A DNA stretch of 64,000 nucleotides from Gloeobacter kilaueensis JS1 (GCF_000484535.1 NC_022600.1:868001-932000), one strand, 5' to 3'. Shown: positions 16,450 through 26,424, numbered from the stretch's first letter. Notes: a model not told the origin generated them from the letters alone. A program made the numbers and translations.

Positions 16450-18183
16450 ATGCCGACAAAAGCAGGTGTGTTCTGGAAAGTCCTCCTCGGCTGGGTAGCG
16501 CTCGCCCTCGGCGGCCCGGCGGTGCTGGCGGCTCCCGCGCCGATCGAGGAGGCAGTCGTTGCCTTCAATCATCCCGCCGCGCAAACGCTGATCGCCGATC
16601 TCGAAAAAAGCTACGGCATCGACTTCGAGGCCAATAGCCGCTACTCAGACGATCGGCGGCTATTTCGGTTGCGCTTCGATGCCAATCGCCACGGCGAAAT
16701 CTACCGGCTGCTGGCGGGCCTGCAGGGCGGCAAGGTTCTCGACTACGTTGAACCGAACTACCTGTATCACGCCACCGGCTTTCCCAACGACCCGCTCTAC
16801 TCGCGCCAGTGGAACCTGCGCGCCATCGGCGTCGAGCACGCCTGGCAGAAGGCAAACGGTGAGGGGGCAGTGGTGGCGGTGATCGACACAGGCGTTGCCC
16901 ACAACCTGCCGGATCTGGACCAGACCGACTTTGTGGGCGGCTACGACTTTGTCAACGACCGCAGCGACGCCACCGACGACCAGGGCCACGGTTCCCACGT
17001 CGCAGGCACGATCGCCCAATCGACCGACAACGGCGAAGGGGTGGCGGGTATCGCCTACCGCGCCCGGATCATGCCCGTCAAAGTCCTCGATCGCTACGGC
17101 TCCGGCACCGCCCTCGATGTCGCCGACGGCATCCGCTTCGCCGCAGACCAGGGGGCGAACGTGATCAACCTCAGCCTCGGCGGGCCCGCCGACAGCTCGG
17201 CCATCCGCGAGGCAGTCGAATACGCCCGGCATAAAGGGGTGGTCGTCGTCTGCGCCGCCGGCAACGAAAGTTCGCCCCAGGCGTCTTATCCGGCCCTCTA
17301 CCCGGCCTGCTTGAGCGTGTCGGCGACTGGCCCCGACGGTGCGCTTGCCTTTTACTCCAACTATGGCCGGGGCGTAGACCTGAGCGCCCCCGGCGGCGAC
17401 AAGAGCACCGGCGGCGACGAGGGCGGTATTCTTCAAAACACGATCGATAGTAGCGGCAATTCGACCTATGCCAGCTACCAGGGCACCTCGATGGCCGCTC
17501 CCCACGTCGCGGGGGTAGCCGCCCTGCTCTACAGCGCCGGTATCCACGACGCTGGGGCGATCCGCAAGATTCTGCTCAGCTCGACGCGGCCCGTCGGCCA
17601 CGACTATCTCAATCAGCACGGAGCGGGCCAGTTGAACGCCGCCCTCGCCCTCGACGCTGTCGATCAGCCGTACTTTTTCTTCCGGGGCGGCATCTGGTGG
17701 CTGGTACCGCTCAGCACACTGCTGGTGGGCGTCGTCTTCACGGCCCTGGTAATGATTGCTCGTCCCAGTGGCGGTGGCATCAACGACTTCACCTACGCCG
17801 TCGGTTTTATCGTCGCCGGGCTTGGCCTGTTTCCGCTCTCCGCCTTCGGCACCACCTGGGGACCGGAGGGGCTGCTGGCACTGCTTGCCACCCCGCTGCC
17901 CAACTGGGACCGGATCTTCTTCGGCAGCCTCCTCAATCCGGTTCTACACAGCATTCTCGTGCCGGGAATCCTCGCTGCCCTGCTTGCCGGTTTTAACTGG
18001 GGCCGCTCGCTGGCCATCGGCAGTTGTGTCGGCACCGCCGCCCTGCTCGCCCTGCAGGCGAGTGTGTTTTATACGCCCTTGATGTGGTTTAGCGAAGAGT
18101 CCTACGCCCGTGGCTTTTTGGGCGTCAACACCGCTCTTTGCCTGCTTGTGGGCTTCGTCCTGGCGCGAGTAAGCGATCGTTGA
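16450..18183 (+). CDS. subtilisin-like serine protease (S8) with C-terminal membrane domain
   Basis: The 577-residue protease has a signal peptide (residues 1-28), an I9-like propeptide (to about 110) and a catalytic domain with Asp146 (VVAVIDTGVA), His180 (DDQGHGSHVAGT), Asn272 (AAGNESS) and Ser347 (QGTSMAAPHVAG). After residue 405 come about five hydrophobic segments to the C-terminus, so the enzyme should be membrane-bound with its catalytic domain outside the cytoplasm. The next gene overlaps its stop. Confidence 0.9.
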   Translation: MPTKAGVFWKVLLGWVALALGGPAVLAAPAPIEEAVVAFNHPAAQTLIADLEKSYGIDFEANSRYSDDRRLFRLRFDANRHGEIYRLLAGLQGGKVLDYVEPNYLYHATGFPNDPLYSRQWNLRAIGVEHAWQKANGEGAVVAVIDTGVAHNLPDLDQTDFVGGYDFVNDRSDATDDQGHGSHVAGTIAQSTDNGEGVAGIAYRARIMPVKVLDRYGSGTALDVADGIRFAADQGANVINLSLGGPADSSAIREAVEYARHKGVVVVCAAGNESSPQASYPALYPACLSVSATGPDGALAFYSNYGRGVDLSAPGGDKSTGGDEGGILQNTIDSSGNSTYASYQGTSMAAPHVAGVAALLYSAGIHDAGAIRKILLSSTRPVGHDYLNQHGAGQLNAALALDAVDQPYFFFRGGIWWLVPLSTLLVGVVFTALVMIARPSGGGINDFTYAVGFIVAGLGLFPLSAFGTTWGPEGLLALLATPLPNWDRIFFGSLLNPVLHSILVPGILAALLAGFNWGRSLAIGSCVGTAALLALQASVFYTPLMWFSEESYARGFLGVNTALCLLVGFVLARVSDR

Positions 18184-18479
18184 GGCGGCGGATTGTCCTG
18201 ATTCTGGCAGCCCTGTTATCTATGCAGGCTTGCCGCACCCCCGTACCGGAGAAACCCACGATGTACACCGGAACGCTGCGCTTCATCGATATCGAGACGG
18301 GCTCCTGGCAACTGGTCACGCCCCAGGGCAAGTACCAGTTGCGCTTCTCAGGACCACCCGCCGACCTTAAAAGCCTCGACGGAAAAACCGTCCAGGTCAA
18401 AGGCACCGTCCGCGCCGACCTGCTCACGAGCGCCATGACGGGCAAGGTGCTTGAAGTCGAGACAATCAGCGCCCAGTAG
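18180..18479 (+). CDS. small putative lipoprotein with OB-like fold
   Basis: TTG at 18180 overlaps the protease stop as TTGA, giving a 99-residue product that starts with LRRRIVLILAALLSMQAC. The Cys after a hydrophobic leader suggests lipidation, though MQA is a poor lipobox. The rest (YTGTLRFIDIETGSWQLVTP, then DGKTVQVKGTV) looks like a small beta-barrel of OB type. Coupling suggests a role linked to the membrane protease, which is an inference. Confidence 0.55.
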   Translation: MRRRIVLILAALLSMQACRTPVPEKPTMYTGTLRFIDIETGSWQLVTPQGKYQLRFSGPPADLKSLDGKTVQVKGTVRADLLTSAMTGKVLEVETISAQ

Positions 18480-18497
18480 ATGCTTGAGGGCAGCGAA

Positions 18498-19889
18498 TCA
18501 CCGATCGAGCCGCCCGGAGAGCGTGAAAACTTGAATGGTTGCCCGGTCGAGAGCCTGCCAGATTCTCTCCAGCCAGTCTAAGTGCTCCGGTTTCATCAAG
18601 CAGGAGCGCAGACAGAGCACGTGGTCGTCGTCGGCTTCCAGGTGAGGCAGGAGCGGCTGCAGCCTTTTTGTCGGCACACGAGCGAGTGCCAGGTGCAGTT
18701 GCTCAGTCGCTGCTGCTCGAAAAATCTCTTTACTCAGATAGGAGGTGCGGCTCGCCCACTCCGAATGGTAAACCCAAAGAACGATATCCAGCTCCGGAGC
18801 CAGCAGGGGAACAAATCGCCCGTCCTGCTGCAATTTTTCGTAGAGGCCCAGGGCAGCCTGACGCGATTTACCCAGTTGAGCGGCAAAGGCTCCGCCCCTT
18901 GTAAGAGGCAGCAGCCTCTGGGTTGCCCAGAGAGCCACCGCTGCCGCCCCCGGACGGGAACATTCGAGGCTGATTTCCCCCAGGTGCAGTGCAGGGGAGG
19001 TGAAGTAGGTGTAGGGGCTCTCGTGGGCGTAGAGCCGGCCAACCGCCGGGTCGGCAAAAAGAATGCAGCCGCAACCGTAGGGTTGCAGGCCGTGCTTGTG
19101 GGGGTCGATGGCGATCGAATCTACCCGTGACAGGCCATCGTAGGCCGCTCTGGTCGAAGGTTCCAGCCCGTCGATAAGAGTAAAGTAGCCGCCGTAGGCC
19201 GCATCGGCGTGCAGCCGGAAGCCGTAGCGAGTCTGCAGTTCGAGGATCTGGTCCACCGGATCGACCGATCCGGCAATCGTGGTGCCGACGGTTGCCACCA
19301 CCGTGCCGACATCGCCCCGCTGCAACCGCTGCTCCAGCACTTCGATGTCCATGCGCAGCTGCGAGTCGCTTGCGATCGTCTCGAAGGGCAGTCCCAGCAC
19401 CCCGCAGAGCCGGGCGTGGGTGTAGTGCGCCTGCTCGGAGGCGAGGATTGTCTTACCAGGATGCAGACTGCCTGCTACCCAGAGCGCTTCGAGGTTGGCC
19501 ATCGTGCCGCCGCTGCACAGGTGACCAAGGTGGGTCTGCCAGCCGAACATTCCGGCAAGGGCCGCTACCGCTTCTTTTTCCATCTGGGAGCTGGCGCGGC
19601 CACCGTCGAGGGCGTGGTTATTCGGGTTGATCGCAAGGGCCAGGCTGTAGGCGAGGCGAGCTACCGGATGCGGCGGCTTGATCATCTGCCCGGCGTACAG
19701 GGGATGGGCATAGGGGTAATTGTCCTGCAGGCGCAGGGCCACTTCTTCCAGGACAGCACCCACAGCGTCAAAATCTTGTTCGGCTGTGAATTCTGGCAGA
19801 TCCTTGAACCCTGCTTCCAGTTGGACGAGCGCTGCTTCCAGCAAGGCCAGTTTGCCTTCCAGCATCGATTCGATTCTTTTTGCGGGCAA
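18498..19889 (-). CDS. PLP-dependent group II decarboxylase/aminotransferase-like protein
   Basis: The 463-residue protein belongs to fold-type I PLP enzymes of the pyridoxal-dependent decarboxylase family (glutamate, aromatic amino acid and aspartate decarboxylases). The PLP Lys265 sits in IDPHKHG, the Asp that holds the pyridine nitrogen in HADAAYGG (D229), and the phosphate-binding SGGTMANL lies near residue 126. Substrate cannot be read from the sequence. It stands alone on the minus strand. Confidence 0.85.
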   Translation of the reverse strand: MPAKRIESMLEGKLALLEAALVQLEAGFKDLPEFTAEQDFDAVGAVLEEVALRLQDNYPYAHPLYAGQMIKPPHPVARLAYSLALAINPNNHALDGGRASSQMEKEAVAALAGMFGWQTHLGHLCSGGTMANLEALWVAGSLHPGKTILASEQAHYTHARLCGVLGLPFETIASDSQLRMDIEVLEQRLQRGDVGTVVATVGTTIAGSVDPVDQILELQTRYGFRLHADAAYGGYFTLIDGLEPSTRAAYDGLSRVDSIAIDPHKHGLQPYGCGCILFADPAVGRLYAHESPYTYFTSPALHLGEISLECSRPGAAAVALWATQRLLPLTRGGAFAAQLGKSRQAALGLYEKLQQDGRFVPLLAPELDIVLWVYHSEWASRTSYLSKEIFRAAATEQLHLALARVPTKRLQPLLPHLEADDDHVLCLRSCLMKPEHLDWLERIWQALDRATIQVFTLSGRLDR

Positions 19890-19918
19890 CCGTTCCAGGG
19901 TATCAGGACCGTTGCAGC

Positions 19919-20269
19919 CTAGGCGAAGCTGCGGCCTCCCAATAGCCCAACACCGGCGTTTGCCAGGGCAATGACGATAGCGGCAAGCAGGGCACTACCG
20001 AAACCGGCGATGACAAAGCCCTTGACCAGGGCGGCAGCCAATAGCAAACCCAGGGCACTGATCACGAAGGAGAACAGGCCAAGGGTAAGAAAGTTGATCG
20101 GCAGGGCGATCAAATTAAGTACCGGCACAACGACTGCATTGATGATCCCAACTACGAGAGCGGCGATCAGAGCGGCTCCGAAACTGGCGACCGTAAAGCC
20201 AGGCACGACGTAGGAGACAAGAATCAACACAGCGGCTGAAACCAGCCAACTCAGCAAGAAGTTGATCAT
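19919..20269 (-). CDS. phage_holin_4_2 family membrane protein
   Basis: The 116-residue protein consists of four hydrophobic helices with short loops and the motifs GFTVASFGAALIAALVVGIINAVV and LPINFLTLGLFSFVISALGLLL, typical of the family named after mycobacteriophage holin superfamily IV. Members are widespread chromosomal genes of unknown function. It lies in host DNA 15 kb from the prophage, so the name should not be read as phage lysis. The start is preceded by AGGAGGAA. Confidence 0.8.
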   Translation of the reverse strand: MINFLLSWLVSAAVLILVSYVVPGFTVASFGAALIAALVVGIINAVVVPVLNLIALPINFLTLGLFSFVISALGLLLAAALVKGFVIAGFGSALLAAIVIALANAGVGLLGGRSFA

Positions 20270-20374
20270 AGATTCCTCCTGGGGCGGACAGGTCTATCCT
20301 CCCCTATCTCACAAATTTCTCCCTCTATCAGCAGAGGTGCCGAATCTCCGTCGAACGAAACAGCCAGCCAGAAT

Positions 20375-20396
20375 AAAAAAGCCCCCTGACGGGGGC
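20375..20396 (-). terminator. intrinsic terminator of the DUF2382 gene
   Basis: On the minus strand GCCCCC-GTCA-GGGGGC (20396 to 20381) is followed by six T (complement of 20375-20380). It lies 22 bases past the stop of the gene ending at 20418. A compact, strong hairpin. Confidence 0.85.
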
Positions 20397-20417
20397 CTGG
20401 AGAGGACGAACGACAGA

Positions 20418-21344
20418 CTAATCGATGCGCCGATCGCGGGGCAGATCGCCCTGGGCCGGCTTCTTATCAAGCAGATCCACCTGGCCTTCGTTGTCTACGG
20501 TCACCTCCTCGCGGCGGACCGTTTCGGAGACCTCCTGGTTCTGTTGAATCTTGCGCTTATCGATCAGCACCTCCTCGACAACCTCCGGCTGCTTCTCGAC
20601 GATGACGCGCTCTTCAGTAAGCGGAACATGAATCTCTTCGCTCTTGCTGAAGTTCGGATCGCTGGCCGGGCGATGGGGTTCGACAGCGTGGCGCTCGATC
20701 ACCAGTTCCTCGCGGGTAGTGGGTACCTGGACCGTCTGGTTTTCGGTGATGACTTCCTTGCGGATATTTACCTCACCGATATTGACCCGCTCCTTGTCTA
20801 CCCGAAGCTTTTCTTCGCGCAACTCGATGCGCTGGGGAACATCGCCCGTCACAGGTGCGGTAGTTTGGGGTACAGCAGGCGGCGTGACACCGGTAGCGGC
20901 CACATTGGTTTCAGCAACTGTCCCGGCAGCGGTGGAGCTGATCGGTGGCTTGATGTTGACGCCGGTATCAGCGCCGTGGCGCTCAAGGATCGCGATTGCA
21001 TCCGCCCAGCGACCGTCGGCATGGACGGTTACCAATTCGACATCCTCGCCCAGACGACTTCCAAAATAGCGCGCCTGTTCTTCAGTGATTCCCATGTCGA
21101 TCAGCGTCGAGTACAACTGATCGCTATTGCTGCGGTCTTCAGTGCCAAACAACCGCCCCAGGGTTTCTAAAAAGCCACCTTGATTGCGGCCTGTAACATC
21201 CTCGCCTTCTGTCGTGTCGATCTGCCGGTCCTGGAAGCCAGCGGCGCGGAGATCATCGATCGCCAGTTCGGCTTGATCTCGATTGCGAAACAAACCGGCA
21301 ATCACGTTTCCACGGGCCGGAATTTGATCACTCACAGAATCCAT
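20418..21344 (-). CDS. stress protein with YflT-like N-domain and DUF2382 C-domain (AvaK-like)
   Basis: A 308-residue soluble protein. Residues 12-115 form a general-stress-protein 17M/YflT-like domain (GNVIAGLFRNRDQAELAIDDL, then GITEEQARYFGSRL and AIAILERHGA). After a Pro/Thr-rich linker, residues about 188-300 form the charged DUF2382 domain (IELREEKLRVDKERVNIG, EELVIERHAV, EERVIVEKQPEVVEEVLI). The start at 21344 is fixed by a perfect AAAGGAGG 7 bases upstream. Related domains respond to desiccation or cold in other cyanobacteria. A shorter paralogue of the N-domain is encoded at 34225-34758. Confidence 0.8.
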   Translation of the reverse strand: MDSVSDQIPARGNVIAGLFRNRDQAELAIDDLRAAGFQDRQIDTTEGEDVTGRNQGGFLETLGRLFGTEDRSNSDQLYSTLIDMGITEEQARYFGSRLGEDVELVTVHADGRWADAIAILERHGADTGVNIKPPISSTAAGTVAETNVAATGVTPPAVPQTTAPVTGDVPQRIELREEKLRVDKERVNIGEVNIRKEVITENQTVQVPTTREELVIERHAVEPHRPASDPNFSKSEEIHVPLTEERVIVEKQPEVVEEVLIDKRKIQQNQEVSETVRREEVTVDNEGQVDLLDKKPAQGDLPRDRRID

Positions 21345-21701
21345 TTTTACCTCCTTTTCGCATGTTAGACAACCGACAAAAGCCTGCCAGGGAAGCTTTT
21401 GCCTGTCGGGAATGCGTGTAAACGATTGACTGGAAACAAACCCATCCTGGCACTCGACATCAAGGCAGGTCTCTGCCCAAAGTTGCATCGCAGGGGATGA
21501 TTTACGGAACTTTACCGTTAAAAGACAACGCTCAAATAACGCTGATTTTCATCAACAACGGATAAGTGTTTGCATGTTCAGCCCAATAAATTTAGAGGAC
21601 GCTATAAGATCTCGGCTTTTGTTCTACAAGTCCACGTTCAATCGAGTCCGGTAATTCGACTGCATGGCTGCTCAAAAGTGGGCAAACAGTACGCTGTGTA
21701 G
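21345..21701. promoter_or_regulatory. intergenic region upstream of the DUF2382 gene
   Basis: This 357-base, comparatively AT-rich interval lies between two minus-strand genes and should contain the promoter and leader of the stress gene. Apart from its ribosome binding site (21349-21356 complement) I see no convincing promoter pair, hairpin or coding frame. Confidence 0.3.
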
Positions 21702-24050
21702 CTACGCTTTCGCTTGCAACTTCGCCAGCAGGGCCTTCGCTTCTTTAAGGCGTTTGTCGGATCCGTCCGCCGGTTGGAGAATTTGTAGAGCGATCTGCAC
21801 TTCTTTGAGGGCAGTAGCCGAATCTTGCCGGGCCTGGGCTACCTCCGCCAGTTCGTAGTGGATCTCAGGATCGGCGGGAGCCACCTGCAGGGCTTTCTGG
21901 AGAGCATCCTGCGCTTCGGAAAGCTGGCCTGAAAGGCGATAGCAGCGGCCAATGTCGAGGTTGGTGCCGATTTCGGTCGGATTGTTTTTAAGAAACTGCT
22001 GGTAATAGCCCAGAGCCTGCCGGTAGTCCCTGCGCAACTCGGCCACCTTGCCGCGAGCAGCCACCAGTCCCAGATCGTCGATCAGGTGGGCCTGGCCGTA
22101 GCGCCGGAAAAGCTGCTCCAGCTTTCCAATCAAGGGTTCGGCTCGGTCAGGATCTTCAAGGGCGAGGTACACCTTAAGATAGCCGCTCTCAAGCAAACCC
22201 TTAAGCAGAAAGTTCGAGCGGGTCTGGCCCTGCAGACGGGCGAGGGTGGCAAAGGCAACCTCCGGCTGGCCTGCTTCGACGAAGCTATCGATGCGGATGG
22301 CCTGATTGAAGAAACTATTGATCGGGCCGCTGGTTTTGCTTATCTGTTCAGAGAGCACCGGCAACTCGGCGATCGCTTGCTTCCACTGGCCCCGCAGGCT
22401 GTAGTACTGCTGCAGCCGGGAGTAGATCTGCCGTTTTTCATCGGTCCGCCGGGCACGAGCCAGCAGGGCACGATATTGTTTGTAGGCGGCGTCGAGCTGC
22501 CCGCTCAGCATGTCGGTCGTTGCCAGCTCGATCAGCGGTGAGAGGTCGTCTGTATTGATAGCCGCCGCCTGCCGGTAGTAGGAGCGCGCCCGGTCGAACT
22601 GGCCGATGGTCCGGTAGATGTCGGCGATCTCTTCGTAGGCCCCTGGCCGGTCGTTGCTCTGCTCGCCGTACTGCTGGAAGGTGGCAATCGCGTCGCTGGT
22701 GCGCCCGAGCCGCAGCTGAGCCTCAGCGATTTTAGACAGATAGTGGGCTTCCCCCGGATCCAGTTCAATCATCCGTCGGAAGGCGTCGATCGCCTTTGGC
22801 CACTGATTGTTATCCAGGTAGTGCTTCGCAAGCGTCAGTTGGGCTTTGAGATCGTCCGGATAGAGAGCTGCCCACTGCTGTGCAGCCCGGTCCGCTTCTT
22901 CTGACCGGCCATTGACCCAGTTGCCGCTTTTGAGAATGAACTGCGAGCGCTCAGTGAGCTTGAAGGCATAATGTTCTGCCTGCTGGTAGGCGCGTTCGGA
23001 CTTTTCGGGGTGGCCGGCGAGCAGGGCGCTTTCGACCTGTTCGAGGTGGGCCATTGCAAAGGACGGATCGGCGGCGATGGCCTGATCGAGTTGCGTCATT
23101 GCTCCTGAATAATCTCCGTCGAACTCGCGAAGATTTTTGGCCCGCGTGTAGTGTTCAAAAGCGGGCAGTGAACGGGTCAGCACTTCGGTCACTGGAAAAT
23201 CGGTGATGTCTTGAATATGCTGTTCGGGCACCTCGACGTCGCGCTTGAGTTGAACCGATAGATCGTCGAGCAGATCGAACAGGTCCGGTCCTTTGTAAGT
23301 TCGGCGGGTGAGGCGCTTGACTCGCGCCGCGTCGTAGAGGTCTACGCGGACGATGTATTCTTCGGCTTTTTTGCTGAAGGTGCCTGTAACGATGTAGTTG
23401 AGCCCGTAATAGTTGGCAATCCGCCGCTCCAGGCCCAGGGGAAGCGGGTCTTTGTACGAAAAACCGACTTCTTTGAGTTTTTCGGAATAGTCGTAGCTGT
23501 CCTGGACGCTCAAGTAGAGATCTTGCGAAAGATCGGTCTGCAGCGCAATCGCAATCCCCTGCCGCAGCCAGTCGAGATTCTTATCGGAGCTGGCATTCTC
23601 GAAGTAGGCGAGGGCCAGGCGCTTGCGGAAAGCGCTCTTGGGCACCTCGCGCTGGACGGTACGGCCACTGCTGTCTTGAATGGTGACGGTCTGGTTGATG
23701 CTGCCCAGCTCCTTGCCCTGAAAGTTGGCCCAGAGGACGACCGCCGCGACAAGCAGGTTGACGGGCACGCCAATTTTCTCCCACCACGTCCAGTGCTCCT
23801 CTTCGCCGCCCCGGCAGTAAGCGAGGATGAGCATCGTCGGAACGAAGAGCACGACCAGATAGGCGACAAAATCGGTGAGGGACGAAGAAAGCGCGTAGCG
23901 GTTGGTCAGCCAATCGACGAACTGGACCAGCCCCCAGCCGACACCAGCGTAGGCCACCGCCACCTGGGGCACCTGGCGGCGCACCAGGGCGCTGAAAACT
24001 GGCAGTTGTTTTCCCTGGCCAACCTCGAAGGCCGGTAGCAGCTTCGCCAT
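21702..24050 (-). CDS. membrane protein with TolB-like domain and many TPRs
   Basis: The 782-residue protein has an N-terminal cytoplasmic stretch, three hydrophobic helices (about residues 30-110), a domain resembling the FlgO/TolB-like part of TPR adenylate-cyclase relatives (RLALAYFENASSDKNLDWLRQGIAIALQTDLSQ), then ten or more TPRs to the C-terminus (for example AYEEIADIYRTIGQFDRARSYYRQA). No cyclase or kinase domain remains. It probably scaffolds a complex at the membrane. It is followed upstream by the antiporter gene with a 58-base gap. Confidence 0.7.
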   Translation of the reverse strand: MAKLLPAFEVGQGKQLPVFSALVRRQVPQVAVAYAGVGWGLVQFVDWLTNRYALSSSLTDFVAYLVVLFVPTMLILAYCRGGEEEHWTWWEKIGVPVNLLVAAVVLWANFQGKELGSINQTVTIQDSSGRTVQREVPKSAFRKRLALAYFENASSDKNLDWLRQGIAIALQTDLSQDLYLSVQDSYDYSEKLKEVGFSYKDPLPLGLERRIANYYGLNYIVTGTFSKKAEEYIVRVDLYDAARVKRLTRRTYKGPDLFDLLDDLSVQLKRDVEVPEQHIQDITDFPVTEVLTRSLPAFEHYTRAKNLREFDGDYSGAMTQLDQAIAADPSFAMAHLEQVESALLAGHPEKSERAYQQAEHYAFKLTERSQFILKSGNWVNGRSEEADRAAQQWAALYPDDLKAQLTLAKHYLDNNQWPKAIDAFRRMIELDPGEAHYLSKIAEAQLRLGRTSDAIATFQQYGEQSNDRPGAYEEIADIYRTIGQFDRARSYYRQAAAINTDDLSPLIELATTDMLSGQLDAAYKQYRALLARARRTDEKRQIYSRLQQYYSLRGQWKQAIAELPVLSEQISKTSGPINSFFNQAIRIDSFVEAGQPEVAFATLARLQGQTRSNFLLKGLLESGYLKVYLALEDPDRAEPLIGKLEQLFRRYGQAHLIDDLGLVAARGKVAELRRDYRQALGYYQQFLKNNPTEIGTNLDIGRCYRLSGQLSEAQDALQKALQVAPADPEIHYELAEVAQARQDSATALKEVQIALQILQPADGSDKRLKEAKALLAKLQAKA

Positions 24051-24108
24051 ACACCGCCGGGACGCGAGATCTCCCCAAGCTTAGTCGATGTCTTATCTGG
24101 GCAATAGT

Positions 24109-26424
24109 CTAGGAGGAACTGACGACAGCCACCGGGCAACTGGCCTGACGCAAAAGTGTATCGACGCGGTGGCCAAAAAAGGCACGGCCTGTGATCGGTC
24201 GGATGTTGCTGCCCAAGACGATCAGATCGACGCCTTCGGCGCGGGCAAAGTTGAGGATTTCTTTTTCGGGGCTGGTCCCCTTGAGCACGGCGGTGTTGAC
24301 TTGAGCACCGAAGCCGCGACCGATGTCGGCCTGCTGATCGACGATCTGCTGGGCAATGTCGATAGCTGAAAGCAGATTGTCCTGATCGACGTAAAAATCG
24401 TCGAACTGCGGCAGGTTGACGACGTGGACGAGCGTAACCAGCGCCCCGATCTGGGCGGCGATTGTGCTTGCCACCTCGACGGCGTGCTTGCTGTACTCGG
24501 TACCGATCGTGGGTACTAAGATGTGGCGGATTTGTTGCTGCTCGATCGGGCAGTACTCGCCCTCGGGCACCGGCAGGTGCGACTTGACCACCAGTGTCGG
24601 GCAGGGTGCTTCCTGGACGATGCGATCGACAAGGGAGTTGAACAGGCTGCCGTCGCCGCGACTGGTGCGCTGTTCGGTAGCACCGAGCACCAGCAGGTTG
24701 TAACCCTTGGCCGCCTCCCGCAGGATCACCTCCGCCGGATCGCGCCCCGATTCGACCCGCGTCTGGAGGTCCGCAGGCAGATGCATCTCGTCGGCGACGG
24801 CTGCAAAAGCTGTCTCTGCACTCGAATTGTTCGGCGGGGTCTTTTTTTTGCCGGGGCGGTCGCTGCACTCGGCGTAGAGGGCGGTCACCTCCAGTTCGTT
24901 CTGCTGAGCCATGTGGCTTACCAGTTGGGCGGCGAGCTGGACGTTGGTGCCGCCACGGGTGGGCACCAGCACCCGGCGGACGCTCTTGATGAAGCTGCGG
25001 CTGGCCAATTCTTCCATCTGCAGCCGCTTTACCTCTTCGTCGCCCATCTTTACCTTCGAGAGCGCCCAGCGCAGCAGGGGCGGGGCCATCAGCGAGGTGA
25101 TGATCGCCACCATGACGATGATCGTGTACATCTGCAGGGTGAGAACACCCAGAGACAGGCCGATCGTGGCGACGATGATCTCCATCGCCCCGCGTGCGTT
25201 CATCCCGGAACCCAGGGCAATCGCCTCCCAGTGGCTGAGCCTGCCGCCCAGGCGCGAGCCGAGATAGACGCCCACAAACTTGCCGAGGCAGGCGATGGCG
25301 AGCACGATAAGCCCGATCGTGAGCGTCTCCGGCTCGAAAAGCTTGATCAAATCGACTTTTAGACCGGCGACGGCAAAAAAGATTGGAGCTAGAAAACTGG
25401 CAGTGATCACTTCGAGGGTATGGCCCGCCTCGCGGCTGAAGCGCGGAGCCTGACCGACCAGGATGCCTGTGACAAAAGCGCCGAGGGCCGCCTCGATGCC
25501 CAGTTGATGGGTGAGGGCGGCTGCTAAAAGAGCAACGATAATCACCGTCGAGAGCGACGCGCTCACCCCGCCCAGCTTGTCGTCTACCCAGCGCAAAATC
25601 CAGGCAATCGCCGGCCTGCCGACGGTAAAGGCAATCGCCAGAAACACCAGCGCCCCGCCTACCGAAGTTGCCACCGAGACGAAGTTGATCGTGCCGCTAC
25701 TGGCCAGACCGGCCACGACCGAGAGCAAGATCCAGCCGATCGTGTCGTCGGTCATCCCCGAGGCGAGGGTGATCTGACCGATGTCGCGGCGGATGAGCTT
25801 GAGATCGATGAGCACCTTGGCGATGACCGGAATGGCGGTGATGCTCATCGCCGTCGCCATAAACAGGCTAAAGACCAGTCGGTGCTCCGGGTTGGCGAGC
25901 ACGCTCGCAGGCAGGAGCATCCCGAGACCAAAGCCGCTTGCAAACGGCAGCAAGATGCCCCCGAGGGAGGTAAATAGCGCCGTCTTGCCCTTGCTGATGA
26001 TCAAGTTGAGGTCGGTCTCAAGGCCCGTCGCGACGAGCAAGAACAGCACCCCCAGCCAGGAGACCACCGAGATCAGATCCGCTTGAATCTGGCTTTTTGG
26101 AAAAATGGTTGCTTGAAGCTGGGGTAAAAACAAACCAAAAACCGAGGGACCGAGGACGACGCCCGCCAGCAGTTCGCCGACGACGGGAGGCAGATCCAAC
26201 CGGCGCATCAACTCTCCGAGCCCCCGCGCTGCAAAAAGCAATACCGCCAGTTGCAAAAGAAGCAGCAACAGCTCGTGGTGCCCGAGGGGCTTGAGTGGGC
26301 CATTTTGAACCGTCGTAGCGGCAAAGAAGGCGAGCGACTGCAGGGCTGCTTCCACGGTGTCGGCCTCCGGTAATGGCAAAAAGAAACCCCCTTGCGCCGG
26401 GCAGGCGGACAGGGGCTCCTGCAC
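24109..26424 (-). CDS. CPA2 cation:proton antiporter with two UspA domains
   Basis: The 771-residue protein has about twelve membrane helices (residues 50-440) of the KefB/GerN type, with LPPVVGELLAGVVLGPSVFG and the TDDTIGWILLS and EAALGAFVTGILVGQ segments that carry conserved acidic residues. Two universal-stress-protein domains follow (about 470-625 and 640-771), each with a G-x(2)-G-x(9)-G(S/T)-like end: VLGATEQRTSRGDGSL is degenerate and VLGSNIRPITGRAFFGHRVD is better kept. It exchanges Na+ or K+ for H+; the Usp domains may bind ATP or AMP. Confidence 0.88.
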   Translation of the reverse strand: MQEPLSACPAQGGFFLPLPEADTVEAALQSLAFFAATTVQNGPLKPLGHHELLLLLLQLAVLLFAARGLGELMRRLDLPPVVGELLAGVVLGPSVFGLFLPQLQATIFPKSQIQADLISVVSWLGVLFLLVATGLETDLNLIISKGKTALFTSLGGILLPFASGFGLGMLLPASVLANPEHRLVFSLFMATAMSITAIPVIAKVLIDLKLIRRDIGQITLASGMTDDTIGWILLSVVAGLASSGTINFVSVATSVGGALVFLAIAFTVGRPAIAWILRWVDDKLGGVSASLSTVIIVALLAAALTHQLGIEAALGAFVTGILVGQAPRFSREAGHTLEVITASFLAPIFFAVAGLKVDLIKLFEPETLTIGLIVLAIACLGKFVGVYLGSRLGGRLSHWEAIALGSGMNARGAMEIIVATIGLSLGVLTLQMYTIIVMVAIITSLMAPPLLRWALSKVKMGDEEVKRLQMEELASRSFIKSVRRVLVPTRGGTNVQLAAQLVSHMAQQNELEVTALYAECSDRPGKKKTPPNNSSAETAFAAVADEMHLPADLQTRVESGRDPAEVILREAAKGYNLLVLGATEQRTSRGDGSLFNSLVDRIVQEAPCPTLVVKSHLPVPEGEYCPIEQQQIRHILVPTIGTEYSKHAVEVASTIAAQIGALVTLVHVVNLPQFDDFYVDQDNLLSAIDIAQQIVDQQADIGRGFGAQVNTAVLKGTSPEKEILNFARAEGVDLIVLGSNIRPITGRAFFGHRVDTLLRQASCPVAVVSSS

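Noticed and set aside
19919-20269. Holin as sign of a second prophage
   Set aside because: The phage_holin_4_2 family is a common chromosomal membrane protein, and its neighbours are host metabolic and stress genes.
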